NCBI RefSeq assembly: GCF_000516985.1
Contig: NW_006917095.1
Coordinates: 1,241,449 to 1,305,448 of the forward strand
Length of the DNA: 64,000 nucleotides
Origin: Pestalotiopsis fici W106-1
Lineage: Eukaryota > Ascomycota > Sordariomycetes > Amphisphaeriales > Sporocadaceae
Direction: 5' to 3'
The notes beneath the pieces were generated by a model that made no database searches, was not told where the DNA came from, and saw only the letters and a list, made by a program, of their open reading frames with translations. This document shows, one piece after another, positions 55,311 through 64,000 of this stretch. The stretch's first letter is position 1, and each line of letters begins with the position of its first letter. A program made the translations under genes and the position numbers.

Positions 55311-56338
55311 GGTGGTTTTGGTATGATCGGGATGGTGACGGACTGATGTCTGAGGAGAGGGGAACGTGATCAGATCATCAAAACTATCCTGGATCCCTTT
55401 AAGTTATACGCATCTACTCGAAATGTCCCGTGCGAACTAGCTCGTGAGTCTGTTAAAAATACCAACACACAAAACATTATGTTGAGTTCTCAGTTGACTA
55501 GTATTGTCGCGATTGATATACCGCTAAGCCGTCCCGCAAAAGTGGGAGCTCCACACCAAGCTCGGGCTATGGTAGACTCTAAAGTGATGCAGAGTATATC
55601 ACAAAGCAGATCAATTGGGCGTCTCCGTGAATTCATCGGTAGCACACTGATTCTGTTTTTCATTGACCCAACAAAAAGAGACGCAAGTTTTTCAAATCCC
55701 GCAGCCATTCACAACCTTAGAGGACTGTTTAGTGGTTGAAATAAGCAGAAGGAGATTAGCAAATTAACCGCACGAGCTAGGATGGTTCGTGAACCCCCGT
55801 CCATCAATGAAATTGGAGTAGACCATGGAACTACTATGAGCGCAATTGAGAAATTTGAAATAAAATCCAGAGAAAGCTAAAATTGTCCTGAAGTTATCCG
55901 TGTTCATAGGTTCTTCTTTGATCTCATGCAAATGCGAAGAACAAATCCATCCTTGTTGCTTTGCATTTATCAACGGATAATGCACTTGTTTTTAGGTGGT
56001 CGACTTGCAAAAGCTGAATTAGAAGTCCCAGCTGCATTTTAACTATGAAGTTCTATGGACATGAAATTTATTAAACAAACCAAATCACTGGACAAGTAGA
56101 CTGGTGACCTGATTGAAAGAATAGCCAAAGCCTACCTGGCAAGGTAGACAACAACTGATTGTGTCATCACCCATCAGCATTCTTGCACTTATGGAACCTT
56201 CAAATTGGAAGAACCTACTTACGTTGTCTGTCGTGCGGTACTTCGTGCCACCTCTGAGATGTACTCATCCAGGCTCTGTCCCGCATCGTACAAACAGTGG
56301 GTTATTGCTCAACTTCAGCTATCGCTTCAGTGGCGACC
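55311..56338. other. Intergenic region between P450 and HET gene
   Basis: 1 kb AT-rich spacer. It contains a short ORF on + (55479-55739, 86 aa) without recognisable features, not annotated as a gene. Confidence 0.5.
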
Positions 56339-58543
56339 TCAAATGAGACGTATATACTCCCAGCGTGCGCGACTTTGCCTCATTATGGAGTACAAGAGAT
56401 CGCTGCTGTACCACGCCACTCTTAAAAGTCCCATCCGAGAAAATGTATCCCCGGGTGACTCGGGTTTCAGAGCCATAATGCATATGTTCGCATTACCTGC
56501 GACGATGGCGAACTTTTGGCGCCCAGATATGAATGAAGAGCTTGTGGCCCAGTGCCCCGTGACGCGTACACCAGGGTCATGTACGAGTTGCAGTGAATGC
56601 AGTCCTTCTGAAGCCTTCACAAACATGGCTTCAAAGACGATACTTACCAGGTGGAGTGTTGGTAGCTTTTGAGATCTGATGCTAACCACGTCCGGCGTGA
56701 CAGTGGCATCAAGCTCAGCAGGTGAATTCTTTGGCATCTTTTCAAGCCATGGTTGAGAATTGATAAGTTCTGTAGGGAAGTACAGGCCTAATTCTCTGGA
56801 GAGAATATCTCGTGATGGCAGGCCGACGACATCTAGATTCCCTATGCCGTCATATCGGAACCAATTACTCTTGTTGTCCTCCTCTCCATTGTCTAGGAAG
56901 TGTACCTTGGAGCCTGCTGAAGCCCAGCTCCATGAAGGTACAAATGGTTTCCGGTGAGTGGGGAGTCTTACGGGCGAATCTGATTCAGGGTGCCAAGTCA
57001 AGGCAGTTTCAAAGAAGCTGAGAGGATGGCCATGCTTGAGCAGGGAAGCCTCTGAGATCCCGCCGATCTGATCAGTGGATGCCGTGATCAGGCCCGCAAA
57101 CGCTTCGACTCGATCCTCTTCGAATGTGAGATTTCTCGAGGTGTACTCTTCCACGGCACGAACGAATTGCCGGGTAGTAATTAGCTTCGTAGAGCTGTTT
57201 CTGCGCTTTTGCATTGCCACGTTGAGTTCCCCAGCAATCAAAGGCGGTGTAGCTCCAAAGTCGCTCCATGTCGAGCCCAAGGGCTCAGAGACAAACGTTT
57301 CCCCTGTAGACTCCCTGTAAGTGCCGTTGTCGCAGCTAAAGAAGATCTCGGTAGGAAATACGTATAGCAAACGCCGAGAGAAGACCTCTTCTTCAAATGT
57401 CCAGCCTCTAGTGCGCCAGACAGATGTATTCAATAGGGTGTTGAAACTCGGCTGCGCTGGAAGAAGACGAAGAACACCCCCCAAAGCTCTGACATGTCGG
57501 TTTAGACTGGAGCTGGACTCCGCTGGAGAAAGTTCAGGAACATCCTCAAAAGCTCTCGCCTGTATGTTTAACATGAGGGGTGTCTCGCCTTGGCGAGGTG
57601 TATGCGGTGATCCAGGCAGCCCGGAGTGGGCGCCATCCCCTGAAGCAGCCACGATGGTGAGGCTTGCTGTGGCGAATATGTCCTTGATATAGGGTATCAA
57701 AACGGCCTTTTCATTCTCATTGCTCTGGTCGATGCAGATACGATCAACCCACAGCCAGTCAAATCCTAGAGATTGCGCAAGTGTAGCAGCATCACGGATA
57801 GTCGCCGGGTAGGCTGTGATGGGAAACGCATTAAGTGATTGATCTGGCTCTGTCTTGTTGCCCCATACATACGACAATGCGACAAAGTTGGTCAATGACG
57901 GAAGTGTTTCAATCTTGCCGGTAGTGGTGTTAATGGCCCTCAACAGCCCCCGGCTGACAATGTGGAGGATTCGTGATGCAGAATGACCAAAACCAGGCAA
58001 ATGAGTATGGCTTGAATCACACGTTGCTAGCCTGTTGCGAATCATTGTTTTATCCGCATGTCGAGAGATCGGCATCCTTTTGCAGGGAGACGATTTGCTG
58101 TGTTCTTCGACGATGTCGAGCATCCAAGAAGCCACAGCTGATTTGAGTGTAACATTGTCGCCATCAATGGATTTTTTATATTCTATCTTGTCATAGAACC
58201 ACACATGAAGTTGACCGCTGCGATGGAGCCGAGCACTTTGGTTGTTGCGGGAACCATGTTCGACATCCGCCAGCCAGACCAGCTTGGGGCGAATGGCAAC
58301 AGCCTTGTGGACCTCGACACCGGTCTGATTTGCACAAACAGCAAGGAGGTTACAAAGGTTGCACTCAGGCTTGTTCCTCGCATGAAGCGGATTAAAACTC
58401 TGGATATAAACGGCTAGCTGTTCTTCATATTTCGATGCAGGATCTCGATGGCTCTCTTGTGATACTGGTAACGGTGCTGTCAGCGGGCTCAAGTCGATGA
58501 CAGAGCAGCGGAAACATAAACTGCGAGTTTCGGGGGTTTCCAT
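56339..58543 (-). CDS. HET-domain (heterokaryon incompatibility) protein
   Basis: An intronless 734-aa protein from the ATG at 58543 (METPETRSLC). The frame is open 14 codons further upstream but without ATG. The HET domain starts at about residue 220 with VALSYVWGNKTEP and includes LGFDWLWVDRICIDQSNENEKAVLI and IFATASLTIVAASGDGAHSGLPG, the three conserved HET blocks. HET domains (PF06985) trigger cell death when incompatible fungal strains fuse and are widespread in Pezizomycotina. The N-terminal region has Cys pairs (RSLCFRC, CNLCNLLAVC) that might bind metal. No STAND/NACHT or WD40 module is attached, so this is a HET-only type. Single-exon structure is common in this family. Confidence 0.93.
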   Translation of the reverse strand: METPETRSLCFRCSVIDLSPLTAPLPVSQESHRDPASKYEEQLAVYIQSFNPLHARNKPECNLCNLLAVCANQTGVEVHKAVAIRPKLVWLADVEHGSRNNQSARLHRSGQLHVWFYDKIEYKKSIDGDNVTLKSAVASWMLDIVEEHSKSSPCKRMPISRHADKTMIRNRLATCDSSHTHLPGFGHSASRILHIVSRGLLRAINTTTGKIETLPSLTNFVALSYVWGNKTEPDQSLNAFPITAYPATIRDAATLAQSLGFDWLWVDRICIDQSNENEKAVLIPYIKDIFATASLTIVAASGDGAHSGLPGSPHTPRQGETPLMLNIQARAFEDVPELSPAESSSSLNRHVRALGGVLRLLPAQPSFNTLLNTSVWRTRGWTFEEEVFSRRLLYVFPTEIFFSCDNGTYRESTGETFVSEPLGSTWSDFGATPPLIAGELNVAMQKRRNSSTKLITTRQFVRAVEEYTSRNLTFEEDRVEAFAGLITASTDQIGGISEASLLKHGHPLSFFETALTWHPESDSPVRLPTHRKPFVPSWSWASAGSKVHFLDNGEEDNKSNWFRYDGIGNLDVVGLPSRDILSRELGLYFPTELINSQPWLEKMPKNSPAELDATVTPDVVSIRSQKLPTLHLVSIVFEAMFVKASEGLHSLQLVHDPGVRVTGHWATSSSFISGRQKFAIVAGNANICIMALKPESPGDTFSRMGLLRVAWYSSDLLYSIMRQSRARWEYIRLI

Positions 58544-60277
58544 AATGTCGGACCAAGGGGGCAATAAATAAATTATGAATGCCACTCGGTTTTTAAAAGT
58601 TCAACACTCTGAATTTGGGCATCGCCAGGGCTCTTGTACTGCCGATGCGAAGGTCTGATCTGTGAACGGATCAAAAGCGGGGTACATTACTGGGTATGTT
58701 CATATGTAGGTGTTGTGCGCCCAATTTATGGACAATGTCCATCTTTCTCAGCCTCACCTGTGTAATGCTGCTTGATGAAACACATGTGGCCCTGGTTGAT
58801 AGTCATGGTTGTACCTATTAGTGTCTATTCGTAAAAGACGCCATGTGAGCTTCAAAGGGTTGTGGAATGGAGAAAGGGAGAGTGACTTCTGCGTTGCCCC
58901 ACGTGTGTGAAAGGATCGTGTAGGGATTGTCGGGATAGTCAGGGAACTCTTACAATTCCAACGTTTGTTTATTCAAGAGACGCGTTGTTGGACCTCGATC
59001 CAGAAGACAGCCGAATGGAGAACGTCCGCTCTAATGCAGAAGCAAAAGAGACAGTTAGAAGACGCAGGGCGTAGGCTTGTATATACAAGCTAGCTTCAAC
59101 TTTGGGATGAAAGTTTGGGTGCTACATACCTCAGTTTACGCTGAGCATGTCATGCGCCCTAGAAGCAATATTCCCTACATGCCTACGAGACAGACCATAG
59201 GTAGGTCCCTTCTACCAAATGCTCCAATAAAATCGATGTCGTACGCAGCCCGTGGTTAAATGATGTATACATCTTTCACACAAGCTTGTATGGTATCCTA
59301 GCCGGTGGAAAGTGAAAGATTATATGCATTCGTGTCGCCCGAAAGGTTCCATGGAACAAAGCCACTCTGCGGCGCATCAATATCGTAATCGTGCAGCGTA
59401 TGTAACGGCCCGTTGACTTCAGACTTTCCTGTCCGGCCTTGTTCGGATGTAGCCCCATGCATGCAAGGGGGCCAAAAGTAAACATCACGGTTACCGCACA
59501 GGTGGAGGCAGTGACAAATATAGTTCATAGTGCACCAACATCCCGACGCAAGGCATGTGCCTTGGATAATGCCAACAATATACTCAATGTGATATTAGCC
59601 AAGGCTGCCAAGATGAATTAACCATCCACGTTACCCTTTAGCAAGCTATGAAATCATGTACTTGAATGCCATTAGTTCTTCAGTAAGTAGGATCAAGTGT
59701 ATGAGGCCAAGTCATGTTTTGGATATTGATGCTCCAATAGTTTTATGGATGGAGTTTGAAGGTCATGCCTTTGCTTCTGATTTCTCACGCACGTAGCTCA
59801 GGCTGAATGTTGGGTAGAAAGAATCTGCATGGTGGATGGGACTTTGCTCATGGAGATCAGCGGCGCCCCCAAATGCAGCCTTATCACCGTAAGTTTACAA
59901 CGGTACCCAGGATGGAATTGATTGTGTCACCTGGGTGATCCAAACATGACCAATCAGATGCACACTGACGGCGCACTTCTCGGTGTCTTTGGCGGCCAGG
60001 CTGACTGCATCGGCTTGTACGACATGCAGCGGAGGCAGAGGATTTGGTTCGAGCTTGGTTCATATCCCTTTGGTTTTCTGTCATGTTGCTTTCGTAACTT
60101 TCTTTACAAGCTGTCGGAATTTGAATAGATGGACGACCCGCACTGTAGCTGTATATAGAGAGCCTTTCCCCAGTTCTTTTGTGACAGCTTCAATTTAGTA
60201 ATTCAGCTAATACCTGACATACTTTCACACAAGCCAAGCAAGATCACCAAGATCCATTATATTTCTTTTGACCGAAA
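58544..60277. other. Divergent intergenic region
   Basis: 1.7 kb between the HET gene (-) and the rhodopsin-domain gene (+). Only short ORFs without features. It must hold both promoters. Confidence 0.5.
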
Positions 60278-62029
60278 ATGGATCCTCAGCTCGCAGTAGT
60301 CTTGGCTCAGATTGACTTTGCTCAGATTCCATTCGAGAAATCACGAAACAATGAGAGGTCCAATTTCATGAACCCGGAATCCCTCTCCTACGTCGGTAAC
60401 GCCATCATTCTCTCAACATGGCCGCTTATGGTCATATTATTGACGTTGCGGTTATACGTCCGCGCTCGTGTAACTCGGTCGTTGGGCCTGGATGATCGTA
60501 TGACTTTATGCATCTTATCGTGGTGAAATGTTTGCTAAAGTGGTAGTAACACAGTTCTTTGCGCCCTCGCCGCGGTTTGTCACCCCTTATCACATCGAGT
60601 CGAGTGCACCCTACTTACTGATTCACACAGTCCACCATGACCGCCATTAGTGGTATATCCTTGTATTGTAAGTAAGAAACTTTACCTCGTCTCCGGGGGT
60701 GAAATCGCAGAGTATTTCGCGTTGACAAAACCCTCGTCACTAGTATTCAAGACTATCCTAGGTCACCACAGTTGGGACATTCGGCTGGTTGATGTTACCC
60801 CTCATTTTCTAGGAGTAAGTCATTTGATTCTTATACTCCATGATATCGCGGGTACTCTCTGACGGTTCAAGCTACTACCCGTCCTCCAATACCTATATTA
60901 CGTCGCAGCTCTATTTGCAAAATCCTCGATCCTCATATTTCATCTCAGGATCTTCAAACCAAACAAGTCCGCAAGGGTCATCATATACGGATTCCTTGGC
61001 CTTGTAACAGTGTACTACCTCACTTCGATCATTTATACCGCCATCATCTGCCGGCCCCAGGGTAGCAAAATGAGCAGCGACTTTGACATAACGCAGATGC
61101 TCGATGGTGTCAACTTGACGAGCATTCTGCAGCAACCCGGACAGAATGTTACAGACGTTCTGTTTGAATTAGTAGTGACTGGTATAACAGAACACACAAA
61201 AGATATCCGAAATCACAACAGCTGCTCAATGCCGCCCACTAGGCTTTCGGCCGTGTCAGGAGTCTTCAATCTCTTTACGGATCTATGCATCCTCATCCTG
61301 TCTATTGCGATGACACTCAGGCTTCGGCTTTCGGTCAGAAAGAGGGCTGGTTTGTGCGCCGTCTTCCTTATCGGCCTTTTGTATGTGCTGCTCAAACTCT
61401 CTCAACTTGATCGCCCGCTTACAAGGGTCACCAGAGCCTGCGGATTTTCCGCTCTCACCTGTTACTACAGAATTCAGTCAGTCTTAACGATGCAATACGA
61501 TTTCACATGGTCGAGCGTTTTGAGCCTTTCTACAGGGTAAGTCAAGCTCCTATCCTTTGAGCGGCAATAAACAGATCTACATCATGGCAGTCTGGCTTAC
61601 ATGTGTTCCATATATAGGATCGCCGAGGTCAATATCGGTGTTTTATGCAGTTGCGTGCCGAGCTTGCCGATTTTATTCAAGCGTCTCATTCACAGTGATA
61701 CATGGAATTCCATCAAATATATGATCAGCAATAGGAGAAAAGGCAGCAAGTCCTCAGATTCTGCTCGTTCCCAAGACCCGCAATCATCCCCTGCAGTGCC
61801 TGCGCGACGTTGGTTAAAGGTCTCGGTTGCACGAGGGGCCATGACTGGATTGAGAACTCTCATCCGAGGCGACGATCGCCCGGAGACCATCACTATGGAT
61901 AGCTCACAAACCTACGATGACCTCACTTCCGTCAACGACGATTACCATCAGTATATCGGGAACGGGCACAAAAGTGCTGCACTCCTTCCCACCCCTGATA
62001 GATCAGTATCAGGTGATACGAGAGACTAG
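60278..62029 (+). CDS. Fungal rhodopsin-domain (PTH11-type) 7TM membrane protein
   Basis: A 465-aa multi-pass membrane protein with a cytosolic tail. Seven exons: 60278-60497, 60555-60574, 60631-60652, 60711-60814, 60872-61380, 61426-61536 and 61618-62029, sum in frame. TM1 is VGNAIILSTWPLMVILLTLRLYVRAR followed by the conserved SLGLDD; ALFAKSSILIFHLRIF and VIIYGFLGLVTVYYLTSIIYTAIIC follow, then VFNLFTDLCILILSIAMTLRL and WSSVLSLSTGIAEVNIGVLCSCVPSL. These match the fungal rhodopsin-like domain (PF20684), common in PTH11-related receptors; no retinal Lys or CFEM domain is seen. The tail from about residue 340 is Ser-rich and polar. Exons 2 and 3 are micro-exons of 20 and 22 nt; dropping either would shift frame. 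Confidence 0.88.
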
Positions 62030-62881
62030 CTACTCTGCAGCCAGTCCTGCTCCTTGCGTGCGAACTACAACTGGCATACAGAAATGGCCAGGGGCCAAGC
62101 GTCACTCGATACAGAATACATTGGAGTCAAGTTTCAATATGTTGGAGTTGGAACTAGACAAGATCTGCATTCTTTTCACCATGATGATGGTATCCAGAGC
62201 ATTAGTTTTGAGATTTCATTCACAACTCGACTCACATTTCATCGTCTCTAATCAAGACTTCTGGGCCGTGGATATATACTAGAATAGGAAGTGGCAGTCT
62301 CACATTGGCAGCTAAATTGCCCCAATGTGTCCCGCCGCTGCACTCCTATGGCTCTACAGAATGGTTGAATTGATTTCACTCCATGCGATGCTGTGGCACA
62401 GCATAGATATCCGCCAAGACATCGACAATCGGGCGCCCAAATCTCCCGTGCCTTGCACTTTTGTTGCGTTATGCTGACTACCTGCGTTGACCGTCGATTA
62501 TTCAATGAGACCTGCTGTTGAGGCGCTCTCAGTTGTTTTCCTCTGACTTGTCTTTTCTATACCCATCCTCACGAATGGTTCCCTGCTCCGACCGGACCAT
62601 ATTTTACTGGCTGAGGCCTTTTTGAAGCCTCTTGGAATTTATTTCTTTGCTGTCGTCGCTTACGCCTGTCAATGTTTTACGACGGGATTGTGGCTCAAGG
62701 AAGCCTCAGTCTTTTCAAAACATAGCAACCCCAGCGCAGACCTGAATGCCTTTGGACCTAACCCTCAACTAGCATTCGCAGTCGACCCACAGCTGCTCTC
62801 TGCATACACACATGCGCTTTGCCCAGTGCAATCAGCACGAATGACTAAAACAAATTGTTCGTCAACTACAAATCTCTCAAT
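62030..62881. other. Intergenic region
   Basis: 850 bp between the rhodopsin-domain gene and the sulfotransferase-like gene. An open frame at 62622-62918 lacks ATG and overlaps the next gene's start in another frame; not accepted. Confidence 0.5.
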
Positions 62882-63688
62882 ATGGAAGCGTCAAGGCCGG
62901 AAGCTGGCGATGGCATAAAGATCCTCCACGCTAGCCTATACCGCATGGGAACTTGGTCCATGGCCAAAGCCTACCAGACACTTGGCTACACAACCTACCA
63001 TGGTCTCGATGAGCCAATGAGTGTGGATTGGCGACTCGTTGAACAAGCCGCAGAAGCGACCTGGCCGTCGGTGCCCAATGCAAGCCCCAGGCCGCCCTTT
63101 ACGCGTGACGACTGGGACAGCCTCTGGGGCAATCGCTATGATGCAGTCTGCGATACTTCGGCGCCCTTTACTTTGGAGTTATTCAAGGCGTATCCCCACG
63201 CCAAAGTTGTACTCGTGCAAAGAGATTTCGACTCGTGGTGGTCTAGCTTTCAGAAAGAGATACTAGACAAGCTCTTTGCGCCCTTCTTTGAGGTCCAAAT
63301 CTTCTTGGCGTGGTATCTCGTCGGCTTTCGAGGCGGTCATGCCATGAGGAAGCTGGTTTTTGGCTTCTTCAATGCCACAACAAGGACAGAGATTGAGGCG
63401 CATGGCAGGGAGACGTACGATGGATTCTTCAAACAGGTGCGGGCTACTGTGCCACCAGAGCAGCTACTGGAATACAGGTTGGGTTCTGGCTGGGAACCAC
63501 TTTGTGAGTTTCTGGGCAAGGACGTCCCCAATATATCGTTTCCTCATTTGAATGAACGAAAGGTTCATTCAGAGGGTATTAGTCTAGAAAAAGGAGACAT
63601 CTTGTTTGCCATGTCGAAAAAAGCTATGTTGGGCACTATGGGCGTTGGGATTTCTGTCGCGGCAATCTGGTGGCTTCTGGGAAACTGA
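62882..63688 (+). CDS. Sulfotransferase-like P-loop protein with C-terminal membrane anchor
   Basis: An intronless 268-aa protein from the ATG at 62882 (MEASRPEAGD). It resembles the fungal family of sulfotransferase-like P-loop proteins (PF17784-type). The PAPS-phosphate loop equivalent is LHASLYRMGTWSMAKA (family form GxxRTGTxSL), and the second binding element is HAKVVLVQRDFDSWWSSF (family form VILTxRDxxxWxxS). YDGFFKQVRATVPPEQLLEYRLGSGWEPLCEFLG is the conserved C-terminal block. Residues 248-268 are hydrophobic (GTMGVGISVAAIWWLLG) and reach the end, so the protein is probably tail-anchored with the catalytic part in the cytosol. Whether it truly transfers sulfate is not known for most of the family. 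It lies downstream of the 7TM gene on the same strand. Confidence 0.87.
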   Translation: MEASRPEAGDGIKILHASLYRMGTWSMAKAYQTLGYTTYHGLDEPMSVDWRLVEQAAEATWPSVPNASPRPPFTRDDWDSLWGNRYDAVCDTSAPFTLELFKAYPHAKVVLVQRDFDSWWSSFQKEILDKLFAPFFEVQIFLAWYLVGFRGGHAMRKLVFGFFNATTRTEIEAHGRETYDGFFKQVRATVPPEQLLEYRLGSGWEPLCEFLGKDVPNISFPHLNERKVHSEGISLEKGDILFAMSKKAMLGTMGVGISVAAIWWLLGN

Positions 63689-64000
63689 CACTTGATCATA
63701 TACTTTCTAAATATCCTTCCTTTATATATGCTGAATCTCTAAGTACGGATCATTGAACGTTTCCTCATAGTTCGGTTCCCTTGATCCCGTCACGTGCCGA
63801 AAATGATATAATCACCACGATTCCGCTAAGAGATGCCACCATTTGGCAAGCACACTTTGATAATCGTTCAGATTTCCCACGGTTGCTCATTATCATTTGA
63901 TCTCTTGGATAATTCATCGCCAGACTGGGCATATGATGTTTTTCGAGGAGAACCCCTGAACACGGCACTGCTGATCCTAGAGTACAGCGCGGTCGAGGCG
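63689..64000. other. Right-end intergenic region
   Basis: 312 bp after the sulfotransferase-like stop. No feature recognised. Confidence 0.5.

Noticed and set aside
55479..55739. 86-codon ORF between P450 and HET genes
   Set aside because: Short, no family features, and equally explained by chance.
62622..62918. ORF with a hydrophobic, signal-like N-terminus
   Set aside because: It begins at TTG, has no upstream ATG and overlaps the sulfotransferase-like start in another frame.

Overview
This window comes from a filamentous ascomycete (Pezizomycotina). Genes are split by 47-170 nt GT-AG introns, several with recognisable branch sites such as TACTAAC, and they lie on both strands with no operons. 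A HET-domain gene, a fungal rhodopsin-domain 7TM protein, a GH35 beta-galactosidase and a fungal-type Ubp12/USP15-like deubiquitinase all point to this group. Hypocreales or other Sordariomycetes would fit, but that is inference. No rRNA, tRNA or CRISPR array was recognised.

Layout. The left part (1-42.8 kb) is mostly conserved genes: an oxidosqualene cyclase truncated by the window edge (lanosterol-synthase type), SGT1 co-chaperone, YAR1-like ankyrin protein, a Rei1-tail-like small protein, an MFS monocarboxylate-type transporter, a DUSP/USP deubiquitinase, mitochondrial GABA aminotransferase and a ten-exon secreted beta-galactosidase. A 7.1 kb stretch with no recognisable gene follows, then a four-TM membrane protein with a long Ser/Pro tail and RAD23. 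Between about 37.3 and 42.8 kb lie a nitronate monooxygenase, an enoyl-CoA hydratase and an AMP-forming acyl-CoA ligase. All three end in a peroxisomal PTS1 tripeptide (SKL, SKL, AKL), which suggests a peroxisomal catabolic mini-cluster.

The right part (43-64 kb) is accessory in character. It holds a very large kinase-like multidomain gene with a DFG-to-DFK change and an unresolved splice/frame junction, and a predicted active protein kinase fused to a RING/IBR-like cysteine-rich C-terminus. A decayed partial copy of that second gene's 3' end lies just downstream of it. A cytochrome P450, a HET-domain protein, a 7TM rhodopsin-domain protein with two successive micro-exons and a tail-anchored sulfotransferase-like P-loop protein complete the block. 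Self/non-self recognition or stress signalling is a reasonable guess for it, not a demonstrated function.

The clearest non-coding structure is a 70-bp foldback element (10730-10799) with about 30-bp terminal inverted repeats, flanked by a perfect 9-bp direct repeat that looks like a target-site duplication. Gene models below were rebuilt by reading splice sites by hand. Every complete model except the large kinase gene gives a coding length divisible by three.
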